Shown here one piece after another: positions 35,784-44,464 of a stretch of DNA of 64,000 nt. Below the pieces are notes generated by a model that saw only the letters and a list, made by a program, of their open reading frames with translations, made no database searches and was not told where the DNA came from. Location: NCBI RefSeq assembly GCF_002754195.1, contig NZ_PEEU01000001.1, forward strand, positions 5,518,001-5,582,000, written 5' to 3'. How positions within the stretch are numbered: position 1 is the stretch's first letter; the number at the start of each line of letters is the position of its first letter. This DNA is from Flavobacterium sp. 9. GTDB lineage: Bacteria; Bacteroidota; Bacteroidia; Flavobacteriales; Flavobacteriaceae. A program made the position numbers and the translations under genes.

Positions 35784-36920
35784 ATGAAGAAGATTTTATT
35801 TACCTTGTCAATTGTCCTGTTCTTGGCGGGATGTTCTAAAGATGATGATGCTGTACAGAGTCCTCCGAAAATTGAAATTACGATTCCTGCAAATGGTTTT
35901 GTTACAGATAAAATGCAATGGTTCAGTGTTAAACCTCAAGTGGGAAGTGAGATAGAGAATACCTATAAATGGATCGTGAATGGCAAGGAAGTGTCAACAA
36001 CCGCTGATTTATCTTATGTATTTGCAACAGCAGGAACTTATAATATTGAATTTAAAGCTAAAAATGGAGCAGGCGAAAGCTCGAAATCATTTACTGTTAC
36101 AGTAAACGATAAAGCGTATTTGAACAGAATCAAAAATGTGTTCGATTTCTTTCCGGCGCCGGGACAATTCACCAATGGTTTACCTGAATATATTGCGGGA
36201 GATACTGATGAAACCATGCGAGCAAAAGCTGAAAAAGCAATCACGACCGATAATAGCATGATTACTCTTGGAGGATTTGGAGGTTATGTAACCTTTGGTT
36301 TTGATCATACGGTTATTAATAAAGAAGGAAATGATTTTATCGTACTTGGAAATGCTTTTTCAAATTGGGCAGAACCTGGAATTATAATGGTTTCGATCGA
36401 TGCTAACGGAAATGGAAAACCAGATGATGAATGGTTCGAAATTGCGGGTTCTGAGCATAAAAAAGCAACTACAATTAAAAACTACGAGATAACATATTAC
36501 AAACCTGCTACAGAGCCGGAAGATCCAAGTGAACCAAATTATATTCGCTGGACGGATAATCAGGGAAAAACAGGTTATGTTTCGAAAAATCCTTTTCACA
36601 GTCAGCCTTTTTATCCATCTTGGAAAGGAAGTACGATTACTTTTAAAGGAACATTTTTGCAATCTAATGCATTCGATCAATCAGGAACGGGAAGTTACTG
36701 GGTTTGTCCGGCATATGATTGGGGTTACGCAGATAACTGGTCTAATACTGATGACAAATCGCAAATTGATATCAATTGGGCTGTAAACTCAAAAGGAGAA
36801 CCTGTAAAACTAAAAGGTATTGACTTTGTAAAAGTTTATAATTCGAATCGTGCAGAAGCAGGTTGGTTAGGAGAAGTTTCTACGGAAGTTACAGGATTTA
36901 AAGATTTGAATTTACCGTAA
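35784..36920 (+). CDS. PKD-domain lipoprotein of the cobalamin operon
   Basis: The 378-residue lipoprotein (lipobox FLAGC, Cys17) has an Ig/PKD-like domain at about residues 30-110 (YVFATAGTYNIEFKAKNGAG) and a C-terminal domain of about 260 residues with GGFGGYVTFGFDHTVINKEG, FIVLGNAFSNWAEPGIIMVS and DANGNGKPDDEWFEIAGSE. I recall similar cell-surface proteins beside Bacteroidota cobalamin receptors. Its biochemical role is unknown; a corrinoid- or partner-binding accessory function is likely from context. A strong terminator ends the operon after it. Confidence 0.8.
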   Translation: MKKILFTLSIVLFLAGCSKDDDAVQSPPKIEITIPANGFVTDKMQWFSVKPQVGSEIENTYKWIVNGKEVSTTADLSYVFATAGTYNIEFKAKNGAGESSKSFTVTVNDKAYLNRIKNVFDFFPAPGQFTNGLPEYIAGDTDETMRAKAEKAITTDNSMITLGGFGGYVTFGFDHTVINKEGNDFIVLGNAFSNWAEPGIIMVSIDANGNGKPDDEWFEIAGSEHKKATTIKNYEITYYKPATEPEDPSEPNYIRWTDNQGKTGYVSKNPFHSQPFYPSWKGSTITFKGTFLQSNAFDQSGTGSYWVCPAYDWGYADNWSNTDDKSQIDINWAVNSKGEPVKLKGIDFVKVYNSNRAEAGWLGEVSTEVTGFKDLNLP

Positions 36921-36970
36921 ATTATTATTATTATTATTATTCAGAATCTTATTAAAGAATATTAAATAGT

Positions 36971-37010
36971 AAACCCGACAAGTTTTTAAAAGCTTGTCGG
37001 GTTTGTTTTT
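36971..37010 (+). terminator. Intrinsic terminator of the cobalamin operon
   Basis: The hairpin AAACCCGACAAG / CTTGTCGGGTTT with a T-rich tail lies 50 bases after the last operon gene and can also serve the convergent gene at 37028. Confidence 0.9.
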
Positions 37011-37027
37011 TAGATTTCGGAATAAAA

Positions 37028-37621
37028 TTATTCTTTATACAATATAATAGTTGCTTTATAACCAGTTCCAACATTCCATTGACTGGCTTTGATTACTTCG
37101 CCTTTTTCGTCATAAACCTGAAACTCGGCTGTATTTGGTGATGCAGAACCTTCATTTAAAGCTTCAAAATCAATTTTGTTGATTCCTTTTACCAGAGTTA
37201 TTTTGAATCCCTGAAATTCACCATTTAAACTTACTTCTTTTTCAATCACTTTATCATTCAGATAAACCCTGATTTTGTCGCCATCTACAAAAGCAGCATC
37301 ACGATATCGAACTGACGAAACGGTTGTATTGGTAACATAACCGCCTAAATATTCATTTCTTCTATAAAAAATTCCTTCAACATTAGCTTCTTTTTTATAG
37401 AGACTATTATTTTTATAAAGATCATCCGGATTGATTTTTAAAACTGTCGGATCTTTTACCGGCGGCGTATCTGTATTTGGAGGTATTTCTGTTGGTGGTA
37501 GATTTTCTTTTATTTCAGAATTGTTGGCCGGAATTGGCTTGTATTTACCATTTACTTCTTTTTGCGCATATCCATGTAGAGAAACCCCGGTTATTATAAT
37601 TATAAACAATATTTTTTTCAT
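37028..37621 (-). CDS. Secreted protein of unknown function
   Basis: The 197-residue protein has a signal peptide (about 1-19, ending HGYAQ), a Pro/Thr-rich linker (about 40-60) and a beta-rich C-terminal domain with DGDKIRVYLNDKVIEKEVSL and KINKIDFEALNEG-like segments (GINKIDFEALNEGSASPNTA). The latter looks like a domain common in Bacteroidota exported proteins, but I cannot name it. No lipobox or type IX signal is visible. It is convergent with the cobalamin operon. Confidence 0.75.
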   Translation of the reverse strand: MKKILFIIIITGVSLHGYAQKEVNGKYKPIPANNSEIKENLPPTEIPPNTDTPPVKDPTVLKINPDDLYKNNSLYKKEANVEGIFYRRNEYLGGYVTNTTVSSVRYRDAAFVDGDKIRVYLNDKVIEKEVSLNGEFQGFKITLVKGINKIDFEALNEGSASPNTAEFQVYDEKGEVIKASQWNVGTGYKATIILYKE

Positions 37622-38205
37622 ACTTCCTGTAATTAATTTTAAAGCATTAAAAACGTATTAATGCCTATGTAGATAACATTTATTGATAGGTGTTTATTGC
37701 ATTCGGCAAAAATTAATTGTATCGTAAAGTAGACTTTTCATCAATTGAGTATGATCTGAACTTATATTCTAAAGTTACTAAATTTTTGAATACGAATGCT
37801 TTATAAGTACAAGTCTAATTGAAGTTGTATTTAACGGAAGTTCTAATTGTTGCTTCTTTTGTTTGTGACGAGATATCAATACTCTTTAAGATATTATAGC
37901 GAAATGTGACAATTGCAAGAAAAGATTTTAGTCTAAATATCCCTTTTATATAGAGATTTTAATCATGGCACATATGTTGGCTAAAAATAATTGGAAAATA
38001 AAAGCGCAAGGCTTTAGAACCAATATTGAGCAAAATACTATAAAAGAAAGGCTTTTATTGAAATTAGAAATCAATATTATAAATTTAATTTATAAGACTA
38101 CAAAATTATCAATTTGATTAATGAAGATAACCGCCATACATTTGTCTCATCAAATCAGAACAATTATTTGAAAATCAAAAATTTATAACATTAAAAACTT
38201 TAGTC
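37622..38205. other. Gene-free 584-base interval before osmC
   Basis: Apart from an exact -7 box TACATTTG at 38137-38144, which fits the osmC gene, I see no gene, hairpin or repeat that I can support in this AT-rich interval. Confidence 0.5.
38137..38144 (+). promoter_or_regulatory. Promoter -7 box TACATTTG for osmC
   Basis: An exact TAnnTTTG match ends 61 bases before the osmC start, leaving a leader of about 50 bases. Confidence 0.55.
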
Positions 38206-38628
38206 ATGAAATTTACAAGAAACGCAAACGCAAACTGGAAAGGTACAGGAATGGAAGGAAATGGAACCATTACTACTCAAAGTACAACATTAAACAATGC
38301 ACAACTGTCTTTTAAAACTCGTTTTGCAGAAGGAGTAGGGACAAATCCTGAAGAATTGATCGCTGCAGCACATGCAGGATGTTTTACAATGCAATTGAGC
38401 TTTTTATTATCAGAAGCAGGTTTTGTGCCTGAAGATTTAAATACGGTTGCAAAAGTAACTTTTGAAGATGGTACAATTACTTTAATCACTTTGGAACTTA
38501 CAGGTTCAGTTCCTGGGATTTCAGTTGATGATTTTGAAAAAACAGCTCAAAAAGCAAAAGAAATCTGTCCAATTTCAAAATTACTTAATACTGAAATTGT
38601 TTTGAAATCAACTCTAGTGTCTTTATAA
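38206..38628 (+). CDS. osmC: OsmC-family peroxiredoxin
   Basis: The 140-residue protein reduces organic peroxides with two cysteines. Both are present in their usual settings: AAHAGCFTMQLS (Cys65) and AKEICPISKLL near the C-terminus (Cys125). The N-terminal KFTRNANANWKGTGMEGNG matches the OsmC subgroup better than Ohr. The gene lies 1.2 kb from a convergent OxyR gene and 66 bases before a periplasmic hydrolase gene, so oxidative-stress control is plausible. Confidence 0.92.
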   Translation: MKFTRNANANWKGTGMEGNGTITTQSTTLNNAQLSFKTRFAEGVGTNPEELIAAAHAGCFTMQLSFLLSEAGFVPEDLNTVAKVTFEDGTITLITLELTGSVPGISVDDFEKTAQKAKEICPISKLLNTEIVLKSTLVSL

Positions 38629-38694
38629 TCAGTATTTTAATAAAATTTAATAACTTTAATACACCTAATCATTCACATCTTAAATAATAAAAAC

Positions 38695-39492
38695 ATGAAA
38701 ACAGCAATTTTAAAAAGACAATTGAATCGTTTATTCTTGTCTGCAGCATTAATTTTAAGTCTTTTGGTAGTAACAAATGCAAACGCACAAACAGCGCCAA
38801 CAAAGGTTAAAAATGTAGTTTTGGTACACGGAGCTTTCGCCGATGGTTCCGGATGGAGAAATTTATATGATATACTTTCGAAAAAAGGATATAAAGTAAC
38901 AATCGTTCAAAATCCTTTAAGTTCTCTTGAAGATGATGTTGCAGCAACAAAAGTGGTACTTGACAATCAAGACGGACCAACAATTTTAGTTGGACATTCT
39001 TGGGGAGGAACTGTAATTACAGAAGCTGGAAATCACCCAAAAGTTGTTGGATTGGTTTATGTAGCGGCTTTTCAGCCTGATAACGGAGAAAATACTGTAC
39101 AATGGTTACAAACTGCACCTCCAGCGCCAGAAAACGGTGTTTTGCCTCCAAACGATAAAGGAATTGTTTATTATGATGAAGCTAAATTTCATGCAGGATT
39201 TTGTGCCGATGTAAGTAAAGAACTAGCTGCATTTATGTACGCATCACAAGGTGCTTTTTATGCAAAAGGATTTGGAACACCTGTAACAAAAGCAGCATGG
39301 AAAGATAAACCTGCTTATGCAGTTCTTGCAACACAAGATAAAAGTATTGATCCTTCGATTCAACGTGCAATGTACAAACGTTCAAATACTAAAGTTACTG
39401 AAGTAAAAGGAAGCCACTGTGTTTTCATTTCTCAACCTGATGCAGTTGCTAACGTAATCATTGGTGCAGCCAAAGATTTAAGCAAAAAATAA
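38695..39492 (+). CDS. Exported alpha/beta hydrolase
   Basis: The 265-residue precursor has a signal peptide (about 1-31, ending NANAQ) and an alpha/beta hydrolase fold. The oxyanion region VLVHGAFADGSGWRNL, the nucleophile elbow GHSWGG and the C-terminal catalytic His in GSHCVFIS are intact. It resembles the small esterase-like hydrolases found with stress-response genes; the substrate is unknown. It probably shares a transcript with osmC, 66 bases upstream, and is followed by a terminator. Confidence 0.88.
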   Translation: MKTAILKRQLNRLFLSAALILSLLVVTNANAQTAPTKVKNVVLVHGAFADGSGWRNLYDILSKKGYKVTIVQNPLSSLEDDVAATKVVLDNQDGPTILVGHSWGGTVITEAGNHPKVVGLVYVAAFQPDNGENTVQWLQTAPPAPENGVLPPNDKGIVYYDEAKFHAGFCADVSKELAAFMYASQGAFYAKGFGTPVTKAAWKDKPAYAVLATQDKSIDPSIQRAMYKRSNTKVTEVKGSHCVFISQPDAVANVIIGAAKDLSKK

Positions 39493-39512
39493 TTCAAACA
39501 TCTTACTTATAG

Positions 39513-39550
39513 AAAAGCCGAAATGCTGTAAAGTATTTTGGCTTTTTTTA
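39513..39550 (+). terminator. Intrinsic terminator
   Basis: AAAAGCCGAAATGC pairs imperfectly with GTATTTTGGCTTTT and is followed by a T run, ending the osmC/hydrolase unit. Confidence 0.75.
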
Positions 39551-39642
39551 TGATTTATAGAAATAAAGAATGTGCTGTTAAACATATAATGTTGGTAGAA
39601 AACAGGATTTTTTTATGATTAATATGAATCGAGAATTGGATT

Positions 39643-39795
39643 GTGCCGTTAGGTACAAAACATTGGTAATAATAAGAACAGAGCTTTTTTGGCGTGCCGT
39701 AGGTACGCATCAAAACGAAATGTATTGCGTACCTACGGCACGCTAAATCTATTCCAAATTCATATTTTCTACCAATATTTAGTGCCTAAAGACAC
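39643..39795. repeat. Palindromic intergenic repeat, family B, copy 2
   Basis: Outer ends GTGCCGTTAGGTACAAAACA and ATATTTAGTGCCTAAAGACAC enclose an inner hairpin GGCGTGCCGTAGGTACGCA / TGCGTACCTACGGCACGC. A partial extra left arm with two mismatches precedes it at about 39571-39605. It lies between the convergent hydrolase and oxyR genes. Confidence 0.85.
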
Positions 39796-39838
39796 ATTTG
39801 AAACTCTTGATTTGAATGATATGACTTTCGATAAAAAT

Positions 39839-40804
39839 TTATCTCGTGGTTGCTTTAATAAAATAAGGAGAATCGTTCCATTTGATTTTTTTATACGCAA
39901 AATTTTGCTGTAAGGATTCCGGAAGGCAATTCCAAATTGCTTCATTCATTTTTTCGAGTAGTAATTTTTTCGAAAAAGTATCTGAAACTACAAGACTGAT
40001 TTCGCGAACGGGTTTAGGTTCTTTGAAATGTTTAAAAAGTCCCGTTTCAACTTCATTAATCATCGAAAGTTCCGGTATTATAGCAAATCCTAATTGTGCT
40101 CTTACCAGATTTTTTAAGGTTTCAATCGAACTAATATCATAACTGAATTGTTCTTTTATTTTCCCTGGATTCTTAATGTCACAAATATCCAAAAGTTGTG
40201 CATTATAACAATATTCATTTTGGAGTAAAAGCAGTTCGGCTCTGTCTGACGGCTGCAATTCATAATGAGATTCTGCTGCCATAGGATGTATTGTATTTAA
40301 ATAAGCAACAAAAGGTTCTTTGAAAACCGGATGTTCTATTAAATGCGGATTCCCTGTGGGAGTTGCCATAATTGCTACATCAAGTGCTCCGGTCATAACA
40401 TCATTCATAAGCTGACCTGTATTAGCTTCTTTTATAATGAATTGCATTTTGGGAGTTGCCTTTTTCATTGCCTTAATAAAAAGCGGAATCAAATAAGGTG
40501 ACAATGTCGAAATAATACCGATTTTGACTTCTCCTTCAAGCTTATTTTTTTCATTAACTACAAAATCCCGAATTTCATCGGCTTCACGAAGGATTTTTTT
40601 GGCACGGTTTATAATTTCAATTCCAAGTATAGTAGGAGTTAAGGGCACTTTATTTCGATCAAAAATTTTGATTCCAATTTCTTCTTCCAGATTTTTTAAC
40701 TGAATTGTTAGTCCGGGTTGCGTTACCATACAAACTTCTGCAGCTCGTGCAAAATGGCGTTCTTCGTCTAATGCTACAATATATTTTAACTGTTGAATGG
40801 TCAT
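39839..40804 (-). CDS. oxyR: OxyR-type LysR regulator (peroxide sensor)
   Basis: The 321-residue LysR protein has the N-terminal helix-turn-helix (HFARAAEVCMVTQPGLTIQL) and a co-inducer domain. The redox pair falls at exactly the E. coli OxyR numbers, Cys199 and Cys208, in EYCYNAQLLDICDI, so it should sense hydrogen peroxide by forming a disulfide. A TATCTTTA sequence, one mismatch from the -7 consensus, precedes the start. The osmC and hydrolase genes lie convergently downstream and may be targets. Confidence 0.93.
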   Translation of the reverse strand: MTIQQLKYIVALDEERHFARAAEVCMVTQPGLTIQLKNLEEEIGIKIFDRNKVPLTPTILGIEIINRAKKILREADEIRDFVVNEKNKLEGEVKIGIISTLSPYLIPLFIKAMKKATPKMQFIIKEANTGQLMNDVMTGALDVAIMATPTGNPHLIEHPVFKEPFVAYLNTIHPMAAESHYELQPSDRAELLLLQNEYCYNAQLLDICDIKNPGKIKEQFSYDISSIETLKNLVRAQLGFAIIPELSMINEVETGLFKHFKEPKPVREISLVVSDTFSKKLLLEKMNEAIWNCLPESLQQNFAYKKIKWNDSPYFIKATTR

Positions 40805-40871
40805 CTTTATTAAATTTTTATATAAAGATAGAAAAATATTAGTTTAAGTTATTAAGTTTTCATTTTCAAAA

Positions 40872-41043
40872 TCAAACATAGGCCAAGGTTTCAACCTTGG
40901 GAACGCAATAAATCGTTATAATGACATTGTAAAATTAATTAAACATAGCCCGTGGTTTCAACCATAGGAACGCAATAAATTATCACGATTTAAATCCGAA
41001 TTCCAATTCGTATCCCAAGGTTGAAACCTTGGGCTATGTTTGA
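40872..41043. repeat. Repeat family E, two direct and one inverted unit
   Basis: Units of the form AACATAGSCC-AAGGTTTCAACCTTGG-GAACGCAATAAAT occur at about 40875 and 40941, and an inverted unit (CCCAAGGTTGAAACCTTGGG) at about 41014. The three arms can pair in alternative ways. Confidence 0.85.
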
Positions 41044-41086
41044 AATACGATTGAAATATGATTTAATTTATCCTTATTTTCTGAAT

Positions 41087-41212
41087 TGCCTCCAGCTTTA
41101 GCTGGAGATTGAGTTATTAATAATGAATTGGGCTTTAGCCAAATAATAGGCATTTTGGCTAAAGCCCAATTTTTGGTTTCATTTTATAACTCCAACTAAA
41201 GTTGGAAGCTAT
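41087..41212. repeat. Repeat family H, triple hairpin
   Basis: Three dyads follow each other: CTCCAGC/GCTGGAG, ATTGGGCTTTAGCCAAA/TTTGGCTAAAGCCCAAT and CTCCAAC/GTTGGA. It lies directly after the family E block, just beyond the end of the GH130-like gene, which it may help to terminate. Confidence 0.8.
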
Positions 41213-41234
41213 TCAAAAAGGTGGAAATTCAATA

Positions 41235-42701
41235 TTATTTGCTGTTTTTCAATGCATCTAAAAGTACTATCATATCAACAATGGCATAAGTCGAAGAGTA
41301 ATCGGATACGGCATAAGGCAAAATCAAACTATTATTGTGAATAATTGCGCCACAAGAATACACAACATTTGGTACATAACCTTCACGTTCGTCTTCTAAT
41401 GGCGAAAGTAATGGTTCTTTAAGTCTTCCAATTTCTTTTGTTGGATCATCAAGATCAAATAACGAAGCGCCAATGCAATAACGTCTCATTGTACCAACGC
41501 CGTGCGTGATTACAAGCCAGCCTTCCTCTGTCCAAAGTGGAGATCCACAATTTCCTATTTGCGTAAATTCCCAAGTATAGCGCGGTTCTTGCAGTAAAAC
41601 AGGATTATTCCATTGTGTAACTCTGTCAGAATACATGATGTAATTATTTACGCCATCGATTCTGGCGAGCATAGCAAATTTGCCTTTTATTTTCTTTGGA
41701 AATAACGCTAAGTTTTTATTTTGAGCACCAATACCATGCAAAGGCATTACTCTAAAAGAGTAGAAATCTTCGGTTGAGATAAGTTTAGGCAATATCGCGT
41801 GACCGTTATAAGCCGTGTAAGTTGCCATAACTCGGGTGGAACCATCATCATCAGTAAAACGAACAAAACGTGCATCTTCTATACCGCGGCTTTCAGATTC
41901 AGAGATTGGAAATATAACACGTTCCGTAATATCAGAATCGTGTTTGAATTCTAAATCGTAGAATGATTTCGCCAGCCACATTATTTCGTTTAGGGCAATT
42001 CTTCTTTCTTCGCGAATCGAAGGATCGCTTAAAGCAACAGTGACCAGGTTTTTCAGAACAGCATACTCGAAGTCATTTGGTAATTCCTGCATGATTTGTG
42101 TGATGTATCTGTCTTGCGTGTGCATTTCGGACAATTTCGACAAGAATCGTTCTTTATTGAAAGTCGATTTATGATTAATCTCGGCCTTATCAATATTATG
42201 ACCAATTTTCATGACTTGCAGATTATTGTTTTTGTCAAGAATTCCTCGTCTAAAAACAATTGATGAAATATGTCCTTCACCCGTGGCTCTAAAGGAAATG
42301 ATAACACGTTTTTCGCCTTCTTCAAGTCCTGACTGATCAAAATCTTCGACAATAGACGGATTAAAAATGGCTGCAGATTCTATGGCGTATTCCATTGTGC
42401 AATAAGAACCTATGAGCATTTTTCTGTCTAGAGACATCGCTTCATAATCAATTTGCAAAGCTTCGATTAAAGGTCTTATTCGTTCGCAATGTTTAAAAAA
42501 TATTGCAGAAATATTTCGGTGACGTCTGGCAAACTCGCGAAGTGTCTGTTCTAAGGTTTCCAGAACTTGTTTTTCGTCGAGCATCATTATGCGGAGAACC
42601 ATTTGTTGGGTTCGTTCATCACCATTCATAAAATATCGGGCAACAACTCTTTTAGAATCTGGGCAAAATAATATATTTTTTCGTATGACTGGTACTCGCA
42701 T
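41235..42701 (-). CDS. GH130-like glycoside phosphorylase/hydrolase
   Basis: The 488-residue protein has an N-terminal helical region of about 180 residues and a five-bladed propeller of the GH130 type. Motifs include SRGIEDARFVRF (the EDxR element), TYTAYNGH, IGNCGSPLWTEEGWLVITHG and the late GYVPNVVYSCGA. GH130 enzymes cleave or phosphorolyse beta-mannosides in the cytosol. The long N-terminal part is typical of a subgroup whose substrate I do not know. It lies alone, flanked by repeats on both sides. Confidence 0.85.
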   Translation of the reverse strand: MRVPVIRKNILFCPDSKRVVARYFMNGDERTQQMVLRIMMLDEKQVLETLEQTLREFARRHRNISAIFFKHCERIRPLIEALQIDYEAMSLDRKMLIGSYCTMEYAIESAAIFNPSIVEDFDQSGLEEGEKRVIISFRATGEGHISSIVFRRGILDKNNNLQVMKIGHNIDKAEINHKSTFNKERFLSKLSEMHTQDRYITQIMQELPNDFEYAVLKNLVTVALSDPSIREERRIALNEIMWLAKSFYDLEFKHDSDITERVIFPISESESRGIEDARFVRFTDDDGSTRVMATYTAYNGHAILPKLISTEDFYSFRVMPLHGIGAQNKNLALFPKKIKGKFAMLARIDGVNNYIMYSDRVTQWNNPVLLQEPRYTWEFTQIGNCGSPLWTEEGWLVITHGVGTMRRYCIGASLFDLDDPTKEIGRLKEPLLSPLEDEREGYVPNVVYSCGAIIHNNSLILPYAVSDYSSTYAIVDMIVLLDALKNSK

Positions 42702-42941
42702 AATAAATCTTTTTTTGATGTTAGAAAAATTACTTTAGATATACTACGTACAATTTTGTTCTGGAAAAAAATGGGAAAAATAGAAGAATAAAAACAAGAT
42801 TAATACTATATATTGTAGTAATTATATACAAGTTAGTGATTTTGTTAAAGAAAAAAAACTTTATTTTTTTATTCTTTTTCGATGGGTTAATCCCGAAGCT
42901 TTGAAATTAATCGATTCTTAGTAAACAGAATAGTCATTTTT

Positions 42942-43079
42942 GTCATTTCGAGGAACGAGAAATAACAGTCGAAATTCCACAATCAAAATCACCAATCTTT
43001 GTCGATCTGCGAGTGTGATTTCTCGTTCCTAGAAATGACAAGATTGGGTTTCGTTCCTAGAAATGACAAGATTGGGTTC
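42942..43079. repeat. Palindromic intergenic repeat, family D, copy 3, loop reversed
   Basis: The ends GTCATTTCGAGGAACGAGA and TCTCGTTCCTAGAAATGAC match copy 2, but the loop reads AATCAAAATCACCAATCTTT, the reverse complement of the loop there. The right end is followed by a second tandem copy of its last 28 bases (43052-43079). Confidence 0.85.
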
Positions 43080-43202
43080 CGATTGAGAATGATGGATTGA
43101 AATCCATCTCTATAATATATTTTGTTCCTGCGAAACTCTTCGAAAAAAAATCACAGATCAACTTGAACTTAAATCTTTTTCAAAGGTGAAATAAATGTTT
43201 TT

Positions 43203-43916
43203 TTAATCTTTTGCGACTCCTTTTCTGGCGAGTTCCAAGCCTTTTGGTAAATTAGCTTTAACAATTTTTAGAGCAGTAGCAGCATTTCCTTCACCAAGAT
43301 ATTCCATATTATTTATTGTCACTACAAATTGTTTTTCATTTGAAATTTCTGAGTTATTTTCAAATTCTTTGGATGTTACATGTGGTAAACCTTCAAAATC
43401 ATAAGGGTAGCCTGTACATTTGCTAAAACATAAAGTATCATGACTTGTAAATGGAAAAAGATTACTTAAAATTTCATCGTTAATTGCTAAGCTAACAAAT
43501 TCTTTAAGATCCCAATCATTATCATCTTCTAATAAACCTTCCCATTGATATTCAATTTCTCTTCCCTCGTCAAAAGCAAAAGATTTTTCACTAGTGTGAA
43601 TAAATTTAAATTTTTCAGAAAACATTTTAGTGGTTACATCCTGGCATAACCAATAATCTAAGGCTTTTGCAAATTCTGTAATGTTTGGCGCTTTTCCGCA
43701 TGCTAAATAAACGCCATCTCTCCAAAAATCAGATCTATAAATTTTTTCCTCTTCAATAATATTTATTTGCGAAAATCTATTTCCATTTTCAACTATTGCT
43801 GAATTCTGAGATGCTTTATTTGGGTTTTCTGAAATCAAAACTTTTAAAGTTGAATTAATTTTGGCAAATTCTCTATTTAAAATTTCTGCAATTCCTTCGT
43901 TTTTTTCAATCTCCAT
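43203..43916 (-). CDS. DUF6193-like protein
   Basis: The 237-residue cytosolic protein resembles the DUF6193 family as I recall it: DGVYLACGKAPNITEFAKAL with an aromatic DYWL segment, REIEYQWEGLL, and the signature PFTSHDTLCFSKCTGYPYD. The N-terminal 45 residues are a predicted helix. No function is established for the family that I know of. Its stop is far from any neighbour and the start lies 8 bases... downstream of nothing recognisable; the GNAT gene upstream (43925) runs the same way and ends 8 bases before it, so the two are probably cotranscribed. Confidence 0.6.
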   Translation of the reverse strand: MEIEKNEGIAEILNREFAKINSTLKVLISENPNKASQNSAIVENGNRFSQINIIEEEKIYRSDFWRDGVYLACGKAPNITEFAKALDYWLCQDVTTKMFSEKFKFIHTSEKSFAFDEGREIEYQWEGLLEDDNDWDLKEFVSLAINDEILSNLFPFTSHDTLCFSKCTGYPYDFEGLPHVTSKEFENNSEISNEKQFVVTINNMEYLGEGNAATALKIVKANLPKGLELARKGVAKD

Positions 43917-43924
43917 ATAAGTAA

Positions 43925-44401
43925 TTAGTTAATCTCGTAACGCATTTCGGTCATTATTTTTTTGAAGCCTGCTTTTTCATAAGCACGAATGGCGGCTTCA
44001 TTATCAGAGTAAACTTCGAGTCGGACTTCAGAGATTCCTTTTGATAAAATCCATTTCTTAAGATCGTTCATCAATAAATTATTAATGCCTCTTCCTCTAA
44101 ATTCCGGTTTTACAAACATAAAGCCAAGATATCCATAAAGCTCATAGTTTTTATAAGGTTTTGCAGATCGAATTTGGGCATATCCGCATCCAATAATTTC
44201 ATTATTTTCTTCGATTACCAAAAGTTCTGTTTTTTCGTCTGAGATAAAATCCTGAATATTATAATAGAAAATTTTCCCTTCTTTTAAGGTTGGATCAAAA
44301 GGGCGTTCTGCTTCAACGAGAAATTGCAGAAATTCATTAAGCTGCGGCAAATCTGTGTTTGCAGCTGGTCTTATAATTATGTTTTTATTATTTATATCCA
44401 T
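43925..44401 (-). CDS. GNAT-family N-acetyltransferase
   Basis: The 158-residue GNAT protein shows the acetyl-CoA loop RGRGINNLLMNDLKKWI preceded by GYLGFMFVKPEF, and the C-terminal YSDNEAAIRAYEKAGFKKIM segment. The substrate is unknown. It is followed 8 bases later by the DUF6193-like gene. The spacing to the mug gene upstream is 63 bases, so a longer transcript is possible. Confidence 0.88.
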   Translation of the reverse strand: MDINNKNIIIRPAANTDLPQLNEFLQFLVEAERPFDPTLKEGKIFYYNIQDFISDEKTELLVIEENNEIIGCGYAQIRSAKPYKNYELYGYLGFMFVKPEFRGRGINNLLMNDLKKWILSKGISEVRLEVYSDNEAAIRAYEKAGFKKIMTEMRYEIN

Positions 44402-44464
44402 ATCTCAAATGTATTTAAAATAATTAAAAAGGACAACAAAGCAGCGATGTGATTTGGATTTTTG

